Origin: Rhizomicrobium sp.
Lineage (GTDB): Bacteria > Pseudomonadota > Alphaproteobacteria > Micropepsales > Micropepsaceae
NCBI GenBank assembly: GCA_037200985.1
Contig: JBBCGJ010000001.1
Location: 1,960,756-2,024,755, forward strand
Direction of reading: 5' to 3'
DNA: 64,000 bases
This document shows positions 39,292-47,781 of the stretch, piece after piece. Within the stretch, counting starts at the first letter, position 1. Every line of letters starts with the position of its first letter. The translations under genes and the position numbers were made by a program. Below the pieces are notes generated by a model that worked only from the letters and a program-made list of their open reading frames with translations, ran no database searches and was not told the origin of the DNA.

Positions 39292-41585
39292 GCGCGCAGC
39301 TTCTCTATCGCCAGCAGGATGCGCTCCGGCGTCGCCGGTGCGTCCAGCTCGGGCAGGACGCGGTAATCGGCGACGCTCGCCACCGCGTCGGTCAGCGCCG
39401 AGAACACCGAGATCGCCAGCATCAGCGGCGGCTCACCCACCGCCTTGGAGCGATGCACCGTCTCCTCGCGGTTGTCGTGCGGCCACAATTCCATGTTGAA
39501 CGCCGATGGCCGGTCGCTGCAGGCCGGTATCTTGTAGGTCGAGGGCGCGTGCGTGCGCAGGTGTCCCTCGGCATCGAACACCAGTTCCTCGGTCGTCAGC
39601 CAGCCCATGCCCTGCACGAATCCACCCTCGATCTGACCAAGATCGATCGCGGGATTGAGCGAGCGGCCGACATCGTGGATCAGATCGACGCGCAGGACGC
39701 GGTTCTCGCCCGTCAGCGTGTCGATTGCGACCTCCGACACGGCGGCGCCATAGGCGAAATAGAAGAACGGATGACCCTGATGGCGCGATCGGTCGTAGTG
39801 GATCTTCGGCGTCTTGTAGAAGCCCGTCGAAGACAACGACACGCGCCCGATCTGCGCCGCGCGCGTCAGCTCGGAGAAGCGCATGTGGAGCGTGCCGGCG
39901 GTGACATGGTTGTCGCGGAACACGACCTCCTCCGGTTTGCAGCCGAATTCGCCGGCGGCGAAGGCAACCAGCCGGTCCTTGATCGTGCGTGCCGCGGCCT
40001 GCGCCGCCATGCCGTTGAGGTCGGCCCCGGCCGAGGCCGCGGTGGCGGAGGTGTTGGGCACCTTGCCGGTCGTGGTCGCGGTGATCTTCACTTGCTCGAC
40101 ATCTATCTGGAATTCCTCGGCGACGATCTGGGCCACTTTGGTCATGAGGCCCTGGCCCATCTCGGTGCCGCCGTGGTTCATATGCACGCTGCCGTCGGCA
40201 TAGACATGCACCAGCGCGCCCGCCTGGTTCAGATGGGTCGTGGTGAAGGAGATGCCGAACTTTACGGGTGTCAGCGCGAGTCCGCGCTTGAGCAGCTTGT
40301 TCGCTGCGTTGAACGCCTCGACCGCCTTGCGACGGGCGCGGTAGTTCGCCTTATTTTCCAATGCGTCCACGATCTCGGGGGCGACATTGTCCGACAGCGT
40401 CTGGTGATAAGGCGTGACGTTGCGCGGCGCGGCGCCGTAAAGATTGGCCTTGCGGACGTCGAGCGGGTCCTTGCCGAGGTTCCAGGCAATCGCGTCCATC
40501 GCGCGCTCGATCCCCATCATGCCCTGCGGACCCCCGAAACCGCGGAAGGCGGTGTTGGAGACGGTGTTGGTCCTGTAGCGGTGGGATTCGATGGTGACGT
40601 TGCTGAGGAAATAGGCGTTGTCGGCGTGGAACATGGCGCGGTCGCCGATGGCGAGCGAGAGGTCCGTGGAATAGCCGCAACGCGATTCCTGCACGAACGC
40701 AATGCCCTGGATGCGGCCTTCGTCGTCGAAGCCGACGTCATAGGCGATCTGGAAGTCGTGGCGCTTGCCGGTCAGCGTCATGTCGTCGTCGCGGTCGAGG
40801 CACAGCTTGGCCGGGCGGCGCAGCGTCGCCGCCGCGAGCGCAGCGACGGCGGCGGGCAGCGCGGCCTGCGTTTCCTTGCCGCCGAAGGCGCCGCCCATGC
40901 GCCGAACCTCGACCGTCACGGCGTTGCTCGGCACGTCCAGCATGCTCGCGATCAGGTGCTGAACCTCCGACGGATGCTGCGTCGAGGAATAGACAAGAAC
41001 GTCGCGGTCCTCCTGCGGCACCGCGAGCGCGATCTGGCCTTCGAGGTAGAAGTGATCCTGCCCACCGATGACGATGCGGCCCGAGAGGCGGTTGCGCGCC
41101 TTGGCCAGACCCGCCGCGCCGTCGCCGAGCGCCATGCGCTGGGGCCGCTCGAGTTCGCTGCCGGCCGCGCGGGCCGCGTCGATGTCGAGGATCGCCGGCA
41201 GGTCTTCGTATTCGATCCTCGCAAGCCGCGCCGCGCGGCGCGCGAGCTCGACCGTTTCGGCGGCCACGGCGAACAGCGACTGGCCGGCATATTCGACCAG
41301 GCCGTCGGCAAAGATCGGATCGTCGTGCACCACGGGACCGACATCGTTCTTGCCCGGAATGTCCCGCGCCGTGAACACAGCGATCACGCCGGGCGCCGCG
41401 CGCACCGGGGAAAGATCGAGCGCCAGGATTTTAGCATGCGCCCGCGTGCTTTGGCCGATGGCGAGATGGACCAGGCCCCGCGGCTCCGGCATGTCGTCGA
41501 TATAAATGGCGCTGCCGGCGACGTGTTTCTCGGCGCTGTCATGATGGCGGGCGGCCCCGGCCCGAATGCCGCCGCGTTCACCCAC
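39288..41585 (-). CDS. xdhB: Xanthine dehydrogenase, molybdopterin-binding subunit
   Basis: The 765-residue large subunit oxidises hypoxanthine to xanthine and xanthine to urate. Molybdenum-cofactor contacts include GGAFGGKETQA, AFRGFGGPQGM, NHGGTEMGQGL and the catalytic glutamate in AVGEPPLMLAISVF near the C-terminus. Its first 8 bases overlap xdhA. Length and order match Rhodobacter-type XdhABC. Confidence 0.96.
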   Translation of the reverse strand: MGERGGIRAGAARHHDSAEKHVAGSAIYIDDMPEPRGLVHLAIGQSTRAHAKILALDLSPVRAAPGVIAVFTARDIPGKNDVGPVVHDDPIFADGLVEYAGQSLFAVAAETVELARRAARLARIEYEDLPAILDIDAARAAGSELERPQRMALGDGAAGLAKARNRLSGRIVIGGQDHFYLEGQIALAVPQEDRDVLVYSSTQHPSEVQHLIASMLDVPSNAVTVEVRRMGGAFGGKETQAALPAAVAALAAATLRRPAKLCLDRDDDMTLTGKRHDFQIAYDVGFDDEGRIQGIAFVQESRCGYSTDLSLAIGDRAMFHADNAYFLSNVTIESHRYRTNTVSNTAFRGFGGPQGMMGIERAMDAIAWNLGKDPLDVRKANLYGAAPRNVTPYHQTLSDNVAPEIVDALENKANYRARRKAVEAFNAANKLLKRGLALTPVKFGISFTTTHLNQAGALVHVYADGSVHMNHGGTEMGQGLMTKVAQIVAEEFQIDVEQVKITATTTGKVPNTSATAASAGADLNGMAAQAAARTIKDRLVAFAAGEFGCKPEEVVFRDNHVTAGTLHMRFSELTRAAQIGRVSLSSTGFYKTPKIHYDRSRHQGHPFFYFAYGAAVSEVAIDTLTGENRVLRVDLIHDVGRSLNPAIDLGQIEGGFVQGMGWLTTEELVFDAEGHLRTHAPSTYKIPACSDRPSAFNMELWPHDNREETVHRSKAVGEPPLMLAISVFSALTDAVASVADYRVLPELDAPATPERILLAIEKLRA

Positions 41586-43011
41586 GGAGCGCTTCCAGCT
41601 CGAGGATGCGAGTCGCAGGGGCGCCCTCGATTTCGTGGAATGCCCGCAGAAGAAGATTCCGCGCGGCCGTCAGGCGATAAACCGCCGAGGCGCGCATATC
41701 GCCGATCGGCTGGAAGTCGTCGGCGAGGACGGCCATCGCATCGCGGATGGCGGCTTCGTTCCAGGGGCGGCCGACGAGTTCGGCCTCCGCGACGCGGGCA
41801 CGCTTGGGCGTCGCCGCCATTCCACCGAAGGCGATGCGCACCGCGCGGATCGTGTCGCCGTCGCGGCGGAACAGGAATGCGCCGCAGACCGCCGAGATAT
41901 CCTGGTCGAAACGCTTGGAGAGCTTGTAGACGCGGAACGTGTCCGACGCGGCAGGTTTGGGAACGATGACCCTCTCGACAAACTCGCCCGGCTCGCGATC
42001 TTGTTTGCCATAGGCGAGGAAGTAGTCTTCGAGCGGCAGGCGGCGCCGCTCATCGCCCTTGCGCAGAACAAGCGTCGCGCCCAGCGCGATCAACGGCGGC
42101 ATGGAATCGCCGATGGGCGAGCCGTTGGCGATGTTGCCGCCGATGGTCCCCGCATTGCGCACCTGGACCGAGCCCAGCCGGCGCAGCAACTCGCCGAAAT
42201 CCGGATGCAGGCGGGCCAGTGCGTCATAGGCTCCCGTATAGGTGACGCTGGCGCCGATCTCGATTGCGGTTTCGCTCTCGACCACTTGTGTCAAATCCGC
42301 GACCGAGGCGGTGGAAATGATCGTCGGCAAGCTCCGGTTCTGCTTGGTCACCCAGAGGCCGACATCAGTGGCGCCGGCGAGCAAGGTGGCATCGGGATGT
42401 TCGAGAAGCAGACTCGCGAGTTCGTCGACGCCGCGCGGCGCGAAGAACCGCCTGCGCGCGCCGACGCCGACATGGTCGATAGCGAGGCTTTCATCGGTTC
42501 GGGGCGGTGCCGCGTCCGTCGGCTCGACGCGCGGATACTCGCTCATCCGCTTCGCCGCCTCGACGATCGGGCCGTAGCCGGTGCAGCGGCAGAGATTGCC
42601 GGCGAGCACGTTGCGGATCGTGGGGGCATCGCAGGCACCGCGGTTGAGATAATGCGCGTAGAGCGACATCACGAAGCCGGGCGTGCAGAAGCCGCATTGC
42701 GAGGCGTTGGTGTCGACCATCGCCTGCTGTACGGGATGCGGCGCGCCGCCCGGCGGGCTGAGGCTCTCAACCGTGAACAGCGTTTTGCCGTCGAGCATGG
42801 GCAGGAAAAGGATGCAGGCGTTGACGGCCCGCCAGGCCTCGCCATCGCCGACGACCACGGTGCAGGCGCCGCAATCGCCCTCGCCGCAGCCTTCCTTGGT
42901 GCCGGTGCGCGCCGCGCGCGTGCGCAGCCAGCGCAGCACCGTCTCGGTCGGGTCGGGATTGCGGATCTCGTGCACCGTGCCGTCGAGCCGGAAGCGGACC
43001 GTGTCGCGCAT
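41578..43011 (-). CDS. xdhA: Xanthine dehydrogenase, FeS/FAD subunit
   Basis: The 477-residue small subunit has an N-terminal plant-ferredoxin [2Fe-2S] domain (GCGEGDCGACTV), a second [2Fe-2S] helical domain (CGFCTPGFVMSL, NLCRCTGYGPI) and a FAD domain (LLAGATDVGLWVTK, IGGNIANGSPIGDS). It takes electrons from the molybdenum site to NAD+. It starts 2 bases after the HIU hydrolase gene and leads the rest of the minus-strand urate operon. Confidence 0.96.
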   Translation of the reverse strand: MRDTVRFRLDGTVHEIRNPDPTETVLRWLRTRAARTGTKEGCGEGDCGACTVVVGDGEAWRAVNACILFLPMLDGKTLFTVESLSPPGGAPHPVQQAMVDTNASQCGFCTPGFVMSLYAHYLNRGACDAPTIRNVLAGNLCRCTGYGPIVEAAKRMSEYPRVEPTDAAPPRTDESLAIDHVGVGARRRFFAPRGVDELASLLLEHPDATLLAGATDVGLWVTKQNRSLPTIISTASVADLTQVVESETAIEIGASVTYTGAYDALARLHPDFGELLRRLGSVQVRNAGTIGGNIANGSPIGDSMPPLIALGATLVLRKGDERRRLPLEDYFLAYGKQDREPGEFVERVIVPKPAASDTFRVYKLSKRFDQDISAVCGAFLFRRDGDTIRAVRIAFGGMAATPKRARVAEAELVGRPWNEAAIRDAMAVLADDFQPIGDMRASAVYRLTAARNLLLRAFHEIEGAPATRILELEALRG

Positions 43012-43013
43012 CG

Positions 43014-43385
43014 CTAGCCGCCGCGATAGGTGGAGTAGCCGTAGGGCGAAATCAACAGCGGCACGTGATAATGCGCCGACGCGTCGGCGATGCCGAAGGC
43101 GACGCGCACGACATCCAGGAAGGCGGGCTCGGCCAGCACCGCGCCTTTACGGCGAAAATAATCGCCGGCCTCGAACGCCAGGACATAGCGTCCCGGCTTC
43201 ATCGTGGGGCCTTCCAGGAGCGGCGCGTCGCAGCGGCCTTCGGCATTCGTCGTCGCCTCGGCTATGGGACCGAAGCCATCGTCCGTGTACAGACGCACGG
43301 CGATCCCCGCGCCGGGGCAGCCATGCGCCGTATCCAAGACATGCGTCGTCAACCGTCCCACGAAGCAACCTTTCGTCTCGTGCAT
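43014..43385 (-). CDS. uraH: 5-hydroxyisourate hydrolase (transthyretin-like)
   Basis: The 123-residue protein has the transthyretin-family signatures: LTTHVLDTAHGCPG at the N-terminus, the conserved Arg-Leu-Tyr strand, HYHVPLLISPYGYSTYRG at the end. It hydrolyses the product of PuuD to OHCU. The ATG at 43385 gives a normal N-terminus; a longer open frame runs into the divergent promoter region. It is the first gene of the operon, divergent from puuE across 71 bases. Confidence 0.95.
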   Translation of the reverse strand: MHETKGCFVGRLTTHVLDTAHGCPGAGIAVRLYTDDGFGPIAEATTNAEGRCDAPLLEGPTMKPGRYVLAFEAGDYFRRKGAVLAEPAFLDVVRVAFGIADASAHYHVPLLISPYGYSTYRGG

Positions 43386-43456
43386 GATGGTGCCGTGCTG
43401 CTTGGGCTGTAAAGCGCCTTGTGTATAGTGGGATTGCCAAGACGAGAGTGCCGCAC

Positions 43457-44368
43457 GTGTCTGCCCAATATCCGCGCGATCTGATCGGTTACGGCGCAAC
43501 TCCGCCCCATCCGCGCTGGCCGGGCGGCGCGCGGATCGCGGTGCAGGTGGTGCTGAACTACGAAGAGGGCGGCGAGAACTCGGTGCTGCATGGCGACGAG
43601 GGCGCCGAGACGTTCCTGTCCGAGATCATCAACGCCGCGCCTGTGCCGGGCGCGCGGCATATGAGCATGGAGTCGATCTACGAATATGGCTCCCGCGCGG
43701 GGGTATGGCGGCTGCTGCGGCTGTTCCGCAGATACGATCTGCCGGTCACGATCTTCGCCGTCGCCGCCGCGCTGGAGCGCTATCCGGCGATGGCGGAGGC
43801 ATTCCTGAAGGACGGCCATGAGATTTGTTCGCATGGTTATCGCTGGATCAACTATCAATATGTCGACGAAGCGACCGAGCGGGCACATGTCGCCAAGGCG
43901 GTGCAGGTTCTGCGCGGTCTGACGGGCGAAGCGCCGCTCGGCTGGTACACGGGACGCACCAGCCCGAATACGCGCCGGCTGGTGGTCGAGCATGGCGGCT
44001 TCCTCTACGACGCCGACGACTACAACGACGACCTGCCCTTCTGGGTGAACGAAGGCGGCAAGCCGCATCTCGTCGTGCCTTATACGCTGGACGCCAACGA
44101 CATGCGCTTCGCTGCTGCGCAGGGGTTCAATTCGGGCGATCAGTTCTTCGCCTATCTGAAGGACACGTTCGATGTGCTCTATGCCGAGGGCGAAACGGCG
44201 CCCAAGATGATGTCGGTCGGGCTGCACTGCCGGATCGCGGGGCGGCCGGGGCGGCTCGCCGCGCTGGAGCGCTTCCTGCGCTATGCGAAGGAACACAAGG
44301 ACGTCTGGTTCTGTCGCCGCATCGACGTCGCACGGCACTGGCGCGAGCATCATCCCCATGCCGGCTGA
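43457..44368 (+). CDS. puuE: Allantoinase of the polysaccharide-deacetylase fold
   Basis: The 303-residue metal-independent allantoinase starts, on this GTG, with SAQYPRDLIGYGATPPHPRWPGGARIAVQ, the PuuE N-terminus; a GAGAG lies 9 bases upstream, whereas the earlier GTG at 43421 lacks one. Conserved parts are VLNYEEGGENSVLHGD, GHEICSHGYRW and GWYTGRTSPNTRRLV. It opens allantoin to allantoate. It heads a plus-strand operon with uraD and alc. Confidence 0.93.
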   Translation: MSAQYPRDLIGYGATPPHPRWPGGARIAVQVVLNYEEGGENSVLHGDEGAETFLSEIINAAPVPGARHMSMESIYEYGSRAGVWRLLRLFRRYDLPVTIFAVAAALERYPAMAEAFLKDGHEICSHGYRWINYQYVDEATERAHVAKAVQVLRGLTGEAPLGWYTGRTSPNTRRLVVEHGGFLYDADDYNDDLPFWVNEGGKPHLVVPYTLDANDMRFAAAQGFNSGDQFFAYLKDTFDVLYAEGETAPKMMSVGLHCRIAGRPGRLAALERFLRYAKEHKDVWFCRRIDVARHWREHHPHAG

Positions 44369-44867
44369 CCGTTTCCGCAGCCCCCCGAGCACGCTGAGCG
44401 AACACGAATTCGTGCGGATATATGGCGGCGTCTACGAGCATTCGCCCTGGTTCGCGGCGGAGGCGTGGCGGACCGAGCCTCACGACGCGCTCGACACGCT
44501 GGACGGCCTCGCGGCCGCGCTGCGACGCGCGGTGGAGAGCGCCGACGACAAGGCCAAGCTGGCGCTGATCGGCGTGCATCCCAGCCTGGCCGGGCGGGTG
44601 AAGATGTCGGCGGAATCGACTTCGGAGCAGGCCAGCGCCGGGCTCGACAATTGCTCGCGCGAGGAACTCGCGGAATTCCGCCGGCTCAATGAGGACTATG
44701 CGGCGCGGTTCGACTTTCCCTTCATCAAGGCGGTGCGCGGCTTCACGCGGCAGGAAATCCTCACCGAATTCCGCGCAAGGCTGAACAACGATCCGAAGAC
44801 CGAGTTTCGCACCGCGCTCGACGAGATCCACAAGATCGCGCGGCTGCGCCTTGGCGACCTGACCTAG
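44358..44867 (+). CDS. uraD: OHCU decarboxylase
   Basis: The 169-residue all-helical enzyme decarboxylates 2-oxo-4-hydroxy-4-carboxy-5-ureidoimidazoline to S-allantoin. Active-site segments are IYGGVYEHSPW (catalytic His), IGVHPSLAGR, STSEQASAGLD and RFDFPFIKAVRG. The ATG overlaps puuE by 11 bases. Allantoicase follows 9 bases downstream. Confidence 0.94.
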   Translation: MPADRFRSPPSTLSEHEFVRIYGGVYEHSPWFAAEAWRTEPHDALDTLDGLAAALRRAVESADDKAKLALIGVHPSLAGRVKMSAESTSEQASAGLDNCSREELAEFRRLNEDYAARFDFPFIKAVRGFTRQEILTEFRARLNNDPKTEFRTALDEIHKIARLRLGDLT

Positions 44868-44876
44868 AGAGACGGC

Positions 44877-45842
44877 ATGGAAGACTTCGCAAAGACCTGG
44901 GTGGATCTGGCGCAGCCGCGGCTGGGCGCCGAGGTCGTGTTCGCGACCGACGAATTCTTCGCCGCCAAGGAGCGGCTGATCGATCCCGCCGAGCCGGTGT
45001 TCATCCCGGGCAAGTACGATGCGAACGGCAAGTGGATGGACGGCTGGGAAAGCCGCCGCCGCCGCGATACCGGCCACGATGCCTGTATCGTACGGCTGGG
45101 CAGGCCCGGCGTCGTGCGCGGCATCGAGATCGACACGCGGAATTTCACCGGCAATTACCCGCCGGTGGCGTCCATCGAGTGGTGTCGCTCGGCCGAACGC
45201 ATCCCATCGGGCGCGTGGGCAAACCTGGTGGCGGCGGTGCCGCTTAAGGGCAATGACCGCCTCTTCCTTCCCACTGCCGGTGCCGAGGTCGCGACCCATG
45301 TGCGGCTGAACATCTTTCCCGATGGCGGCGTGGCGCGGCTGCGCGTCTATGGCCAGGTCGTGCGCGACTGGACGGCGGGCGAGCGAGCCGATCTTGCGGC
45401 GATGGAGAACGGCGCGCTGCCGGTGGCGGCGAATGACGAGCATTTCGGCAAAGTCTCCAACCTGCTGGCGCCGGGCAAGGCGCGCGACATGGGCGACGGC
45501 TGGGAGACGCGGCGGCGGCGCGAGCCGGGGCATGACTGGTCCATCGTGAAGCTGGCGCGACCGGGTCGGATCGAGGAGATCGTCGTCGACACCGCGCATT
45601 TCAAGGGAAACTTTCCCGACCGCTGTTTCATCCAGGCCATCGGACCGAGTTCGCTTCCGAAAGAGTCGCTGATCGCGCAGTCGATATATTGGCCGATCCT
45701 GCTGCCCGAGCAGAAGCTGTCCGCCGACCGCGAGCATAGATTTTCGGCCGAGATCGCGAGCCATGAGCCGGTGCAGTTCGTACGCCTCAACATTGTCCCG
45801 GATGGTGGGGTGGCGCGGCTCCGCATGTGGGGAACGGTCTAA
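44877..45842 (+). CDS. alc: Allantoicase
   Basis: The 321-residue enzyme consists of two jelly-roll repeats: GKWMDGWESRRRRDTGHDACIVRLG and NLLAPGKARDMGDGWETRRRREPGHDWSIVKLA are the matching halves, each followed by a D-T-x-x-F-x-G-N segment and a final PDGGVARLR. It hydrolyses allantoate to ureidoglycolate and urea. AllA (ureidoglycolate lyase) and urease in the window complete the route. It is the last gene of the puuE operon, convergent with deoA. Confidence 0.95.
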   Translation: MEDFAKTWVDLAQPRLGAEVVFATDEFFAAKERLIDPAEPVFIPGKYDANGKWMDGWESRRRRDTGHDACIVRLGRPGVVRGIEIDTRNFTGNYPPVASIEWCRSAERIPSGAWANLVAAVPLKGNDRLFLPTAGAEVATHVRLNIFPDGGVARLRVYGQVVRDWTAGERADLAAMENGALPVAANDEHFGKVSNLLAPGKARDMGDGWETRRRREPGHDWSIVKLARPGRIEEIVVDTAHFKGNFPDRCFIQAIGPSSLPKESLIAQSIYWPILLPEQKLSADREHRFSAEIASHEPVQFVRLNIVPDGGVARLRMWGTV

Positions 45843-45862
45843 CGGGCCGCAAAAGAAATATG

Positions 45863-45907
45863 CACGCGGAGCCGCGGAGATTCGATTTACCTCCGCGGCT
45901 CCGCGTG
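45863..45907. terminator. Perfect 17-bp hairpin between convergent alc and deoA; relative of the dispersed repeat (copy C)
   Basis: CACGCGGAGCCGCGGAG at 45863-45879 is the exact reverse complement of 45891-45907, with an 11-base loop. It lies centrally in the 108-base convergent gap, so it can end transcripts from both sides. The left arm and loop resemble the central part of the repeats at 28852 and 53309 (CACGCGG-GCCGCGG ... GGAGATT). Confidence 0.7.
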
Positions 45908-45950
45908 AAATTTGTCTTGCGCTTCGCGCGACGGTCGGAGCCCGCTCCCT

Positions 45951-47267
45951 TTATATCCGCGCCACCACGACAGGTCTTGCCGCGGGTTCGGGGTCGTCGA
46001 TGTGGACGATGCGGCCGAGGACCGCAACCGCCGAATTCGCGGAGGCTTCGTCGGCGGCATGGACCAGCGCCAGGGTATCGCCCTTGGAGACTTTCGCACC
46101 AGCCTGAACGAATTGGGAGAAGCCGACGGCGAGGTCGATCTTATCGGACGTTCTGCGGCGGCCGCCGCCGAGGTCGATGAGTTCGATGCCGATCTGGCGC
46201 GTGTTCATGGGCTGGACGTAGCCCGTCCGCCTCGCGACCACGGACTTTACGACCGGAGCTTTCGGCAAATAAATGTCGGACCTCTCGACGAAATCGGCGG
46301 GACCGCCGAGAGCCGCAACCATGCGGGCGAACACCTCGACGGCGCGGCCAGAGTCGAGCGCCTGCTGCGCCTCGTCCCGGCCTTCTTCGAGATTGGGCAC
46401 GAGCCTGCCGAGCAGCAGCATCTCCGCCGCCAGCACGATGGTGACTTCGTGCAGCCGCGCGTCGCGCGTGCCCTTGCCGGTGAGATAGTCGATGGCCTCG
46501 ATCATCTCCAGCGCGTGGCCGGCGGTTGTTCCGAGGACAGAGTCCATGTCGGTGATGAGCGCGGCGATCGGAAGGCCGGCGCCCTGCCCGATCGAGACGA
46601 GCGCCTCGGCGAGCGCCCGGGCCTGTGCCGGTTCGGCCATGAATGCCCCGGAGCCCGTCTTGACATCCATCGCGAGGCCTTCGAGCCCGGCGGCCAGTTT
46701 CTTGGACAGGATCGAGGCGGAGATCAGCGGGATGGATTCGACTGTCGCGGTCACGTCGCGCACCGCGTAGAGCCGACGGTCGGCGGGGGCGAGATCGGCG
46801 GTCTGGCCGATGATCGCGCAGCCGATCTCGCGCGTCACGCGCTGAAAGGTCTCGATGTCGGGATCGCAAGCGTAGCCGGGGATGGCCCCCATCTTGTCGA
46901 GCGTGCCGCCGGTGTGGCCGAGGCCGCGGCCGGAGATCATCGGCACCACGCCGCCGCACGCCGCGACGATGGGCGCCAGCATGATCGAAACCTTGTCGCC
47001 GACGCCGCCGGTGGAATGCTTGTCGAGCACCGGGCCGCCCAGCGCGTGATCGTCCCAGGAAAGGACGCGACCCGAATGCGTCATCGCGCGGGTGAAGGCG
47101 ACGCGCTCCGCCCCGGTCATGCCCTGGAAATAGACCGCCATGGCGAAGGCGGAGACTTGGGCCTCCGAGAATCCGCCATCGGCGATGCCTTTCACCGCGA
47201 AGGCGATCTCGTCGTCGTTCAGCGCGAGCCCGTCGCGCTTCTTGCGGATGATCTCCTGCGGCAGCAC
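45951..47267 (-). CDS. deoA: Thymidine phosphorylase
   Basis: The 438-residue enzyme has the class II pyrimidine-nucleoside phosphorylase signature: KHSTGGVGDKVSIMLAPIVAACGG, MISGRGLGHTGGTLDKM, DVKTGSGAFM. It cleaves thymidine and deoxyuridine with phosphate to base and deoxyribose-1-phosphate, which DeoB and DeoC degrade. It is last in a minus-strand operon upp-deoC-ALDH-cdd-deoA and begins 7 bases after cdd. Confidence 0.95.
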   Translation of the reverse strand: MLPQEIIRKKRDGLALNDDEIAFAVKGIADGGFSEAQVSAFAMAVYFQGMTGAERVAFTRAMTHSGRVLSWDDHALGGPVLDKHSTGGVGDKVSIMLAPIVAACGGVVPMISGRGLGHTGGTLDKMGAIPGYACDPDIETFQRVTREIGCAIIGQTADLAPADRRLYAVRDVTATVESIPLISASILSKKLAAGLEGLAMDVKTGSGAFMAEPAQARALAEALVSIGQGAGLPIAALITDMDSVLGTTAGHALEMIEAIDYLTGKGTRDARLHEVTIVLAAEMLLLGRLVPNLEEGRDEAQQALDSGRAVEVFARMVAALGGPADFVERSDIYLPKAPVVKSVVARRTGYVQPMNTRQIGIELIDLGGGRRRTSDKIDLAVGFSQFVQAGAKVSKGDTLALVHAADEASANSAVAVLGRIVHIDDPEPAARPVVVARI

Positions 47268-47274
47268 GGCGCCG

Positions 47275-47781
47275 CTATACCTTGCTGGGGTCGAAGTCGA
47301 AGGCGTCCGGCAGCAGGTCGGCGACGGTCTTCACCATCGCGTCGCCTGAGAGGTTCGTGCAGATCACCTGCGTCCCGCCGCCGAACTCGCCCAGCACCTG
47401 GCGGCACATGCCGCAAGGTGTGATCGGCTTGGGGAGGTCGGCGATGACGGCGATCGCCTTGAATTTCGTGTGGCCGGCCGCGACCGCCTGGAGCACCGCA
47501 TTGCGCTCGGCGCAGATGGTTGCGCCGTAGGAGAGGTTCTCGACATTGCAGCCCTTGAAGACCGTTCCGTCTTCGGTCTCGAGCGCCGCGCCGACGTGGA
47601 ATTTGGAATAAGGCGCATAGGCCTTGTCGCGCACCTGCCGCGCCGCGGCGACAAGCGCCTGCTGTGCCTGCGTGAGCGACATCGATCCTCCCCTGGCAGA
47701 ATCCGCCGAAGCCGTGCCCGCGACGAGTGCGCCGCCTGCCAGCAAGACCGTGGTTCTGCGTGTCATATCCATCGCCATCAT
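47275..47781 (-). CDS. cdd: Cytidine deaminase, possibly with an N-terminal export signal
   Basis: The catalytic part (about 135 residues from MSLTQAQQALV) is a normal tetrameric-type cytidine deaminase: GCNVENLSYGATICAERNAV with the catalytic Glu and zinc Cys, and TPCGMCRQVL with the other two. The frame extends 33 residues upstream to an ATG overlapping the stop of the aldehyde dehydrogenase gene (ATGA). That extension reads MTRRTTVLLAGGALVAGTASA, a Tat-like signal with an AxA site. However, AGGGGAGG stands 4 bases before the internal ATG at 47682, so a cytosolic short form is at least as likely; both may be made. Confidence 0.85.
   Translation of the reverse strand: MMAMDMTRRTTVLLAGGALVAGTASADSARGGSMSLTQAQQALVAAARQVRDKAYAPYSKFHVGAALETEDGTVFKGCNVENLSYGATICAERNAVLQAVAAGHTKFKAIAVIADLPKPITPCGMCRQVLGEFGGGTQVICTNLSGDAMVKTVADLLPDAFDFDPSKV

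Noticed and set aside
45863-45907. CRISPR or integron attC-type element
   Set aside because: A single hairpin with no array, no cas or integrase genes nearby.
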